From positions 1-23,292 of the forward strand of contig AVPN01001383.1 in assembly GCA_000695325.1 (NCBI GenBank): a stretch of 23,292 bases of DNA. Reading direction: 5' to 3'. Position 1 is the stretch's first letter. Each line of letters starts with the position of its first letter. Shown piece by piece: positions 1-8,700 of this stretch. Position numbers and translations under genes: made by a program. The notes under the pieces are model-generated. The model had not been told where the DNA came from and made no database searches. It saw only the letters and a list, made by a program, of their open reading frames with translations. The stretch comes from Pleurobrachia bachei (taxonomy: Eukaryota; Ctenophora; Tentaculata; Cydippida; Pleurobrachiidae).

Positions 1-7
1 ATTTACA

Positions 8-25
8 AACCGTCCATGGACGGTT
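8..25. repeat. 18-bp perfect palindrome
   Basis: The bases AACCGTCCATGGACGGTT read the same on both strands and are followed by a second GC-rich pairing (GGCGGG with CCGCCC). It lies downstream of CCDC12 (minus strand), so it could form a hairpin in that 3' flank. No T-run follows and no function can be assigned. The centre CCATGG recurs in the palindromic motifs inside EXD3. Confidence 0.5.
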
Positions 26-181
26 GGGCGGGTACCAAAGCCGCCCCTGCAAAACTCAGACTTTATGGGATAAAAACGGTCAATATATAGGAAACAAATA
101 AAAATAGATATATACTTTCTGTGTCGGGCGTTAAAATAGAGATTGTTTTTGGTGGTGAAGATCTACCTATCAAGTTATAGA

Positions 182-907
182 TCAATCAGCAGAAAGTGAG
201 TTTTCTGATTTCAGTTTCTCTCGGATCATTTCTGCCATCGATCTCTTGGTTCTTTTCTCCAACTTGGCAAGTTTCTTCTCTACATCCCTCTTTAGATCCC
301 AGTTCTCCTTCCTGAGAATATGGAGAATTATCATTAGAAAATGATGGTTTGGACTATGGATCTTGAGAGAATATATTTCAGTGAATACTGATTAGATCGC
401 GAACTTGTAAGCTAAGTTGTCAGAGAGTTAAAGCACAAATCGTACCTGGGAGCTAGAGCGTTGAGATCAATCTCTGCCGAGCCAGCTATCTTGGACTCTT
501 CAACTATTTTCTTGACCTCCGAATCAACCGAGAGAGATGACGCTGGTGCAATCTGGTGAGAATGAAACTGATGAGACTTTGAGAAATTTCATTGATGAAA
601 CGTTGGCCTTTAGATTTTGGGAGTTATTGGTACAAAACCGATAAAAATCCAGGAATTTTGATACCTGATACACCAATGGTTGAGGAACAAATTGCAATAA
701 TCAAGGCCCAATAATTTACCCAAAGTACTGTATGTATTACATAACTGACCGAACTGAATAATAAACCCGAAATAAACCATAGCGTCCATCCCACACTAAA
801 GTTACCTGTCGGTCCTGCAGTGTTTCATCAGCCGGTTTGTAACATCTGAACTTTAGTCTCTTTCGAGGCTGGTCATCTGAACCCTGACCTTCCTCTGACA
901 TGACCAT
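182..907 (-). CDS. CCDC12: CCDC12-like splicing-associated coiled-coil protein
   Basis: Three coding exons on the minus strand: 907-806, 552-446 and 311-182, joined by GT-AG introns in matching phases (0, then 2). The product is 112 residues. Exon 1 has the conserved RKRLKFRCYKPADE core. Exon 2 ends with IDLNALAPR, which runs on into KENWDLKRDVEKKLAKLEKR and the basic IAEMIRE-type helix, the hallmark of the CCDC12/cwf18 family of spliceosome-associated proteins (family knowledge: cwf18 is part of the activated spliceosome). Human CCDC12 is longer at the N terminus. Here an in-frame TAA lies upstream of the two possible starts, ATG 907 and ATG 901, so the short form appears genuine unless a further 5' exon exists. 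A splice-acceptor-like CCCATTATAG ends at 915, seven bases before the ATG. DAD1 lies upstream on the same strand. Confidence 0.9.
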
Positions 908-1327
908 CGTACTACTATAATGGGATAGGAGTTAACTAGGACGGGGTATATATATGCGGGGTAAACCCCTGCCAAATTATATCGATACCATAGAGATTCG
1001 GTATAGTCTTGTTCGGCAGTATGGGGGGGTATACGTGTTTCTCAAAGTTTACCGGGTGGGGAACAGGTGCGACATGTAAAAATTGAAACAAGAGAAACTT
1101 CTCAAACATGTTTTCTCAAGACAATCACAAGCAATCGTTCATACACATACTTTATAACTGTCAACTTTAGACTTAAATTATATGGCAAAATAAAAATAAA
1201 TGCTCTGAGAGAGTTCAAATCTTTCCCCGAGGAGATAGCTCTAAGGTATTATCTCCGATAATTAACGGATAATTAACGGATAATTAGTGGGTAATTAACC
1301 GATAATTAACCTATTATTAGCAGATAA
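908..1327. other. DAD1-CCDC12 intergenic stretch
   Basis: About 420 bases between the DAD1 stop and the CCDC12 start, both on the minus strand. It holds an alternating TA run near 948-956, a G7 run near 1024 and the TTAATTATC tandem repeat described separately. A 64-codon open frame on the plus strand here shows no recognisable family and is probably chance. I see no clear promoter. Confidence 0.5.
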
Positions 1328-1336
1328 TTAACCGAT
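1256..1336. repeat. Degenerate tandem repeat, unit GATAATTAACG
   Basis: Six or seven diverged copies of an 11-base unit (GATAATTAACG and variants such as GGTAATTAACC) run head to tail. On the minus strand the DAD1 stop codon TAA (1330-1328) lies inside the last copy, so the repeat forms the end of the coding sequence and the start of the 3'UTR. It is AT-rich minisatellite-type sequence. Confidence 0.8.
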
Positions 1337-1993
1337 GAAGTTGAGGACAACCAGGTGAAGGACACCGTGAGCAAAGATAAAGTCAGCAAAGGCCCTTTCA
1401 ACTGAGATATCCTTGAAGACGATGTTGTTGGCTGGGTTCACCTGAATCCTCAGGCATACTGAAGTGGGGGTAGAAAGTTAGTGGGGATTTAGGATTTAGT
1501 TAGTGGAGGAAGAGAGTTAGAGATTAAAAGTGGAGGAGATTTTGTTAGAAAATTAATTAACTAAAGTAAAGCCAGAAATTGAAAATTGGAGTGATTCTTG
1601 ATAGTCGTGGATCAGAATTTATCTAAAAAATTACCTCCAAGAATGAAGCTTGCCACTGTTGAGATGAAACCAGAAAGGAAGGAATTGAAGGGGAAGGTAC
1701 CGACCAGGCAACAGTAGATAAACTGGATAATTCCAGTCACCATGATGTATCTGTACGGGGGAAGATGATGGGTTAACTAACCCTTTCTTAGAATGATCCG
1801 TTTTCTAACCCCTGGCCCTCCCCCTAAGGGGCCACATTCCGACCTTCTTCCAACTTCCAAGACAACTTTGTGGCCCAGGGACTGTGTGTACTTACCCCAG
1901 ATAGGCATCGATGAGTTTCAGTTTCTGGGGAGTTTTAGTTGTGTACTCCTGGACGAGACGGCTACCAACCTCACAGATACTTGGAGAAGACAT
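1328..1993 (-). CDS. DAD1: DAD1, oligosaccharyltransferase subunit
   Basis: Three exons on the minus strand: 1993-1896, 1750-1635 and 1458-1328, with phases 2 and 1 matching across both GT-AG introns. The product is 114 residues (human DAD1 has 113). Exon 1 gives the cytosolic start, with [19 protein letters not shown]. Exon 2 carries the highly conserved [16 protein letters not shown]. Exon 3 has [11 protein letters not shown], then [20 protein letters not shown] and the terminal FIG. Family knowledge: DAD1/Ost2 is a small, multi-spanning ER membrane subunit of the complex that transfers the N-glycan to nascent proteins. An acceptor-like CTCCACCTCTAG ends nine bases before the ATG. The gene is divergent from the CAP-like gene, with 454 bases between the two starts. 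Confidence 0.96.
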
Positions 1994-2447
1994 TTCGACT
2001 TGCTAGAGGTGGAGAAGATATTAGGTGAGGAGGGAGAGAAAGTGGGTTGGCGTGGGGAATAGGGGATATTTGCCTTGCTCGACCCATAACATAAGGGGAA
2101 ATAAAGCTAAAAAAGTTGCCACACAATTGAGTATCTTCTGAGAAAACACGTGACTTTTAGATGGTGCTAGTCGTGTCGGCATTAGTAAATTTAGCTGGCT
2201 GGTATCACTATTTTCATCTCTCTTCCATCTGTCTTATCTCCGTTTCTCTAATCTCTCTCTGTCTAACAATCCATTGCATTTCTCTCTGTACCTTTCTAGC
2301 TCTGTCGAACGATCTCTCTATCTAACCTGATTCTCCGTTTCTCTCTGTGTCTAACAATCCATTTCTCCCTGCCATTGTAGAGGCACTCCTTTAAATTAGA
2401 CCATGATTAACCACCTGCTTTCCTCTCCAAAATCTATTTGACGTCCC
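1994..2447. promoter_or_regulatory. Divergent intergenic region with pyrimidine-rich repeat
   Basis: This is the only sequence between the starts of DAD1 (minus) and the CAP-like gene (plus), so it should contain both promoters; no TATA box is obvious. From about 2217 to 2380 the plus strand is strongly C/T-rich and contains a diverged direct repeat: CTCCGTTTCTCT and TCTAACAATCCATT occur twice, roughly 100 bases apart. It ends in CCATTGTAG (AG at 2379-2380), a plausible splice acceptor for the CAP-like gene. A 12-codon upstream frame (2403-2441) precedes the main ATG. Confidence 0.6.
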
Positions 2448-3079
2448 ATGACTTTACTTTTCTCTCTCCTTGCTCTTCTTCTAGTTGTAGTGGCACGTTC
2501 CGATTCCAACTCCCCACACACCGCTGCAGCCTCGGATTCTCAAGATGACCAGCATCCAATTATTGGGGAAGGTTACATTCGGTCTTGCTTGAAGGACAGG
2601 CATGTTGACTACCACAAACTGCCATGGTCTGACAAACTGGCAAGGCGAGCACAGAATATATTGGATAAAGACACCTATGGATTGATTGATGATGACTGGG
2701 TCAATGGGTTGTTATTGTTGAAGAGAGTTGACCCTAACGTAAGTTAACCTGATATTTAAAGTGTCTGACGATATGAAATTATTTGACCAACATGAACCAT
2801 CTTTTCAATACATTTTAGCCCGTCCCAAGTCGTCTTGTTGCCAAGCCACTTTGAACCATAATTTAGATACTTACTTAATTAACTTGTCTAAAACACTAAT
2901 TACTCGTCCCTCAACGCCAGGTTATGGTAAAATATTTCTGCGAGGACTACATGGTAGCTGCATGGAGTCCCATAGTTAAAAACACAGCAGGGGCAGATGA
3001 AAGGAGTGTGGGATGTGTTGTGAGGATCTCTGGGAGTACTGGTAAAATCTACTGTGTCTACCAGTTTGTTTATCCTTGA
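2448..3079 (+). CDS. Small secreted protein, divergent CAP/SCP-like
   Basis: Two exons, 2448-2738 and 2921-3079, phase 0, good donor (GTAAGT) and acceptor (CGCCAG); 149 residues. The first 17 or so residues are a strong signal peptide (MTLLFSLLALLLVVVA). The mature part has LKDRHVDYHKLPWSDKLARR, which resembles the opening helix of CAP (CRISP/PR-1/SCP) domains, where a His-Asn pair is followed by WSDKLA and AQ. Exon 2 has a W, then VGCVV and YCVYQFVYP, resembling the CAP ending VGCG...VCNY.P. The central HYTQ-VW motif is not seen (DYMVAAW stands in its place) and the domain is short, so this is a reduced, probably non-canonical family member. The family call rests on spaced motifs only. No clear partner or function. 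Confidence 0.55.
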
Positions 3080-3633
3080 TGGGGGAATTATAGGGGAGAA
3101 AGCAGAGAATTTAATTTTAATCCAAGAAGCTACTAATTAATTTTCAAATCTACAAAATATGTGCTTCATTCTGTATTTTCCGTCGTGTACTCTATCAAAC
3201 TTCATAGTGTGGGATGTGAGCCACTGAGAGAAAGATTGAGAATATGTGAGCTTGAGATGGATTAATGGACTAGGGCTAAGCCCTTAGGTCCCTCTAGCTC
3301 TGATAGGGATGTGTGCCAACTTTATTGCGATGTGAATGGTACTTTTTCCGGCAGCTCGGACCTGAAAATAGGCGTAGACGCACTCAACCAAACGTCCCGT
3401 AATAGATAATTTTTGGGCGGGCTTGGAGATGGGAGAACACGGGAGAACACTCCCGATCGAAACACTTCGAAGATCGAAAAGAAAACGCGAAAACGAAAAC
3501 GTGAAAACGAAAAAGCGAAAAGGGCGCGATTATAATCTGGGTGCCTCGCAGCGACTTTACAGGTGCGCGCTACCAAAGGAGTCTACTTAGACCAACTTTT
3601 TTCAAACGGCTATAGCCACGCAACCACATGGCC
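3080..3633. other. Intergenic stretch left of palindrome 1
   Basis: No gene seen. It holds a small inverted repeat around 3268-3286 (AGGGCTAAGCCCT), a tandem GGGAGAACAC doublet (about 3431-3450) and a GA-rich low-complexity run of GAAAACG-type units (about 3474-3530). The run is CpG-rich compared with the neighbouring DNA, which hints at old mobile-element sequence, but no family can be named. The sequence joins the palindrome abruptly at 3634. Confidence 0.5.
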
Positions 3634-3675
3634 TCGAGTTTAAAGATTTTCGGGGCTAAACAATTTCACAATTAC

Positions 3676-4960
3676 TTGGTGTTGTAGAGGAGCACGGCAC
3701 CGAATTGGGGTGAAAGGAATGTCGCCAGACTCTGGAAACTCACATCATTTTTTCTGATTGTAAGAGGACTGAATTCAGGCTCCACAAGGTAGACTATCAG
3801 GTTAATGTCGTTTGAAGTTGAAGTCCCCAGCTTGCTCTCAATAGGCGTTATAAGATGAGGTAGTGAGGACTGAAAATATAGTGATGATAAGGGGGAGAGG
3901 GAGAGACATAGAGAGATATAGGGGAGAGAGAGAAAGGGATAGTGAGAACAACATAGAGAGAACAACAAGGAATTAAAACTATTTCTTAAAGTTAATCATT
4001 ACCTCACTGATATAAAAACTGTCTCCATTCTGAGCAGGTCTGTGAGGCAGAGTCACATATCTCACCACCTGTGTCTGGTATGTAAAGGTCGCTATTGTTG
4101 ATAGCTGTTTGAGAAAGGGTGCAAGGTACTGCTGCGATGCTTCAGCGAGATCATGTGGTATGGAAATGGTGGAGGGATCAGGGTTTACAACTGTCACTAG
4201 AATGTTGTAGGAAGTTGATACCGCCATCGCGTTCATTACACTCTGAAAATAGTAGTTGTGAATGGAGAAATGGACACTACATAGATACATGATAATTGTG
4301 ATAAGATAACTTTAAAAGAACACTAGTAGTATACCTGATCGGGGCTGTTCGAAAAGACGTGATTATTGAGGTTATCCAGGTCAAGATAATTTACAATATC
4401 ACTCCCTACTTCCGCCAACTTTCGATCCATCTTCTCGACTGAAATTTTCACTCCATCCCCAGTTATTTCTGCTTTCGATGGGCGCTTCACATTGTTTGTT
4501 AGCATCACAGATGGCCTCTTGTCGGAGCACTTGTCCGTGCTTATTGGCAAAATGTCAAAGATGGCGTCTCCTTTTGGGGTTCGGGATAAAAGATATGGTT
4601 TCAAAGATGTTATCAGGCGATCAACTCTATCTTGGGATACATCTGAAATAATAGAATGCTGTGAGAATTTGAAAAAGGATTATTATGACTCAACCCAGGG
4701 CCCTGACTCATAACTGTTACAGTTTTCTCATTTTACTAAAAAAAAATGTTCTAAATTCTACCTTCTTTATCGAAACACACGTCGACTGGAATGGAAAGAA
4801 GAATCTTCCTGCTCTTTAATTCCCGTATCTTTTGGTGAGGTAGGTTAGCCCTGTAAGTGTCGGTGGTGTGCCACCACAGTGGAATACCCAGAACCACAAT
4901 AATCAGTGTATAATAGAGTAGATTGATCCTCTGAATTGATTTCGGCAGCCATTGCAACAT
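3676..4960 (-). pseudogene. PIGS: Truncated inverted copy of PIGS exons 1-4
   Basis: Mirror image of the intact gene in the left arm of palindrome 1. Exons on the minus strand are 4960-4762, 4642-4335, 4242-4003 and 3869-3676, all with intact frames and splice sites. It encodes about the first 313 residues of PIGS and then stops at the exon 4 donor: the three C-terminal exons, with the last membrane segment, are absent. The only coding difference from the intact copy is one codon in the first membrane segment (ATT, Ile, here; GTC, Val, there). If transcribed, it would read into unrelated sequence below 3634. It would also produce RNA complementary to PIGS pre-mRNA only if transcribed through the axis. 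It may be an assembly artefact rather than a real locus. Confidence 0.85.
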
Positions 4961-5745
4961 TCTAGAGGGGATTGCAAGGGAATCAGCGGAGCCGTAGGGG
5001 TGTCCGCAAGGCGGGAAAACTAGAAAATACGTCAAAAATGCAAAAGTTTGTCAAAAATAACTTTTTTCAATAAAAATAGCTTTCAGAATACTATTATGAA
5101 GGCTAAAATTTGCAGTGGGTGGGCTGTGGGAGTGCCCAAAAGGTTGGCGAACGCTGCTAGCCCCCGTAGCGTCACGCGCACAGGGATAAGGCAGCGCTTT
5201 TCAACCCAAAAGGCAAGAACGCCTCCATCTCTAGTAGGAGCGCTTAGATCATGCACGTGCAAAAATCGCGCGGCACCCGAAATTTAGACGACTGTCACTC
5301 CTTTGCTTTGCATCGAATCGAAAAATGACCCTCAAGTTTTTTGTAGATCTCGACGAGATCTTTCGAAAACTTGAGGGTCATTTTTCGATTCGATGCAAAG
5401 CAAAGGAGTGACAGTCGTCTAAATTTCGGGTGCCGCGCGATTTTTGCACGTGCATGATCTAAGCGCTCCTACTAGAGATGGAGGCGTTCTTGCCTTTTGG
5501 GTTGAAAAGCGCTGCCTTATCCCTGTGCGCGTGACGCTACGGGGGCTAGCAGCGTTCGCCAACCTTTTGGGCACTCCCACAGCCCACCCACTGCAAATTT
5601 TAGCCTTCATAATAGTATTCTGAAAGCTATTTTTATTGAAAAAAGTTATTTTTGACAAACTTTTGCATTTTTGACGTATTTTCTAGTTTTCCCGCCTTGC
5701 GGACACCCCTACGGCTCCGCTGATTCCCTTGCAATCCCCTCTAGA
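4961..5745. other. Axis of palindrome 1, PIGS upstream region
   Basis: Non-coding sequence, mirrored around 5353. The axis has the stem AGATCTCG-A-CGAGATCT, then the four mismatched bases, then AAACTTGAGGGTCA pairing outward. Each half holds GC-rich, CpG-rich blocks (such as GCCGCGCGATTTTTGCACGTG), and the right half would be the PIGS promoter and outron. No TATA box is recognised. The upstream methionine at 5671 is open to the PIGS frame but lies before the acceptor-like site ending at 5744. Confidence 0.5.
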
Positions 5746-8700
5746 ATGTTGCAATGGCTGCCGAAATCAATTCAGAGGATCAATCTACTCTACTACACAC
5801 TGATTATTGTGGTTCTGGGTGTCCCACTGTGGTGGCACACCACCGACACTTACAGGGCTAACCTACCTCACCAAAAGATACGGGAATTAAAGAGCAGGAA
5901 GATTCTTCTTTCCATTCCAGTCGACGTGTGTTTCGATAAAGAAGGTAGAATTTAGAACATTTTTTTTTAGTAAAATGAGAAAACTGTAACAGTTATGAGT
6001 CAGGGCCCTGGGTTGAGTCATAATAATCCTTTTTCAAATTCTCACAGCATTCTATTATTTCAGATGTATCCCAAGATAGAGTTGATCGCCTGATAACATC
6101 TTTGAAACCATATCTTTTATCCCGAACCCCAAAAGGAGACGCCATCTTTGACATTTTGCCAATAAGCACGGACAAGTGCTCCGACAAGAGGCCATCTGTG
6201 ATGCTAACAAACAATGTGAAGCGCCCATCGAAAGCAGAAATAACTGGGGATGGAGTGAAAATTTCAGTCGAGAAGATGGATCGAAAGTTGGCGGAAGTAG
6301 GGAGTGATATTGTAAATTATCTTGACCTGGATAACCTCAATAATCACGTCTTTTCGAACAGCCCCGATCAGGTATACTACTAGTGTTCTTTTAAAGTTAT
6401 CTTATCACAATTATCATGTATCTATGTAGTGTCCATTTCTCCATTCACAACTACTATTTTCAGAGTGTAATGAACGCGATGGCGGTATCAACTTCCTACA
6501 ACATTCTAGTGACAGTTGTAAACCCTGATCCCTCCACCATTTCCATACCACATGATCTCGCTGAAGCATCGCAGCAGTACCTTGCACCCTTTCTCAAACA
6601 GCTATCAACAATAGCGACCTTTACATACCAGACACAGGTGGTGAGATATGTGACTCTGCCTCACAGACCTGCTCAGAATGGAGACAGTTTTTATATCAGT
6701 GAGGTAATGATTAACTTTAAGAAATAGTTTTAATTCCTTGTTGTTCTCTCTATGTTGTTCTCACTATCCCTTTCTCTCTCTCCCCTATATCTCTCTATGT
6801 CTCTCCCTCTCCCCCTTATCATCACTATATTTTCAGTCCTCACTACCTCATCTTATAACGCCTATTGAGAGCAAGCTGGGGACTTCAACTTCAAACGACA
6901 TTAACCTGATAGTCTACCTTGTGGAGCCTGAATTCAGTCCTCTTACAATCAGAAAAAATGATGTGAGTTTCCAGAGTCTGGCGACATTCCTTTCACCCCA
7001 ATTCGGTGCCGTGCTCCTCTACAACACCAAGTAATTGTGAAATTGTTTAGCCCCGAAAATCTTTAAACTCGAACTAACTACATTGTTTAGGTCTTCCAAT
7101 ATTGATGTGGACTAGGTTTTTGTGAGAGAACAGTACACAGGATAGAGCAAAACCGTTTGTTCCAGCGTCTTTTCTGCATAACGATTAGAAAGATTGAAAG
7201 AATAGGGTTAGAACATACCAAAGTCGGATATTTCACACATAGTTTAGTGTCCATGTCCTGGGAGCATTGAGTGCTTATCAGCCCCAGGTAAAAATGGGGT
7301 ACCATTGAGAGTGTCTAAAATCTGTACAAAAAGTTCCAATTTCTCAAGCCCGTGCAGAAATACCTTAGTATTCAAGACTAACGGGTCTACATTATCCAAT
7401 CCCAACTGCATCCATCCATTATTTCCAACTGCAGGGACTGGTGGATCTTGTAACTTATCCACCAGATACCCCGTGTACATATCCTCAGCATTGATAGGAA
7501 TCCGACCAACCTCCCGTGACAGTGTCACTGACAGCTCCATGATCCTCTCCACCACATCACGGGACAAGATGTACCCTCCTCCCAAGCAGTACTTCCAATT
7601 GGGGAAGCGCCCATATGTTTTTATACCATGTGTATTGAGATACTCTTTAACAGAAGGCTCTATAATGTGCACGTTACAGGCACCTGTGTAGAGGCCGTTT
7701 CGGGATGCTAATTTCAGTCTCCTGACCAGGACAGGGATGTTGACAAGAATATCTCCATCTGTTTTAATGATATAGGTGGCGTTGTATAGAACCAAGCTCT
7801 GTCTCATGCCCCAGAGAACCTTGTCTTTTATCATGCGATACCCCTCATCGAGCCCATCCACATCATAAATATCTCCGTATCTTTCTGCTTCTTCCTTTAA
7901 CAACTCGCTAATATCAGGTTCGTCTTCAGCTTCTTCCTCGCCTTCTTCTCCTTCTTCTCCCGTTTCAGTTGTTTCATCGTCACTTTCTTCCTTGTCCCTG
8001 GCAGCCTTGTATTCCAAATCTGGATCGGCCATAATAAACATGATGGCAAATCTTCGGTAGAACTCGTCCTGGGGAAATGTCGTATTGGTCTTCTCCTGAA
8101 AGTCTATCCAACTGGAAGGATTAGCCCACGTTTCACGTATCACTTGACGCCGTTCAAAGTCAGTAGGTTTAATAGGAATCACAAAAACAATGAAAACCTC
8201 CTTCTTGTTTTCCTTCGTGTCGTTTGTTTTAGCATCGATCGTGATGTTGTGTTGCTCACCGTATTCAAATTTCACATCGACATGTTCCACTACCATCAAG
8301 TTTTTATCTTGTCCCTCATTGATCCATAGTTGAATGGAAAGTATGATAAGGAAAATAACTGATGTAGAAATCACGGCCGTGGAAAATCCGCGAAATGATA
8401 TATTCATCTGTATAGGGAGTTGTGTTAGGAACAAAGCATGAACTGAAAACTCAAACATTTCCAAGCTAAATCAACTGAGCCGGGGCCCTGTTGTGGTTTA
8501 AAATTAGTCAAGTTTAAAATTATGGGGTATAACAGAGAACTCAAAATATGGGTGTAACGTGTTGAATGATCAACTTTTATTGATACCACATCAAAACTTG
8601 TCTACTGCATTGTAATATATCATAGGTATCGTCTAGACCACTTAATTTAATGTATCACCTTTACACACTATTGGCCGGGTCCAAGAAAGATGCTGGAATT

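Larger units (their letters stand above)
3634..7072. repeat. Palindrome 1: near-perfect inverted repeat, 2 x 1719 bp
   Basis: The arms 3634-5352 and 5354-7072 are reverse complements around base 5353, and every paired position I compared sums to 10706. The right arm carries about 390 bases upstream of PIGS plus exons 1-4 and the start of intron 4; the left arm mirrors all of this, introns included. The differences I found are a four-base mismatch cluster about ten bases from the axis (5341-5344 against 5362-5365) and two substitutions in exon 1 (4883 and 4885 against 5823 and 5821). There is no spacer beyond the single axial base. PIGS continues naturally through the right boundary; the left boundary at 3634 is the novel joint. 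It is either a very recent or gene-converted inverted duplication, or a fold-back artefact. Confidence 0.95.

Noticed and set aside
3322-3576. 84-codon open frame on the minus strand left of palindrome 1
   Set aside because: Arg/Phe/Ser-rich translation of the GAAAACG low-complexity run; no family resemblance and no conserved splice context.
5545-5600. hAT-like terminal repeat (CAGCGTTCGCCAACCTTTTG) and its mirror at about 5107-5161
   Set aside because: The start resembles hAT ends, but no opposite end or 8-base target duplication was found other than the palindrome mirror, so at most a solo remnant.
5671-5745. PIGS start at the upstream methionine 5671
   Set aside because: The extra 25 residues have no family similarity, and a strong acceptor-like CCCCTCTAG lies between it and ATG 5746. 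Not excluded if trans-splicing is absent.
7305-7691. 128-codon open frame on the plus strand
   Set aside because: Antisense shadow of the GT31 catalytic domain; no similarity of its own.
8405-8460. GT31 start at ATG 8458
   Set aside because: The added residues are not typical of a type II enzyme's short cytosolic tail, and CCCTATACAG directly abuts ATG 8407. An alternative isoform remains possible.
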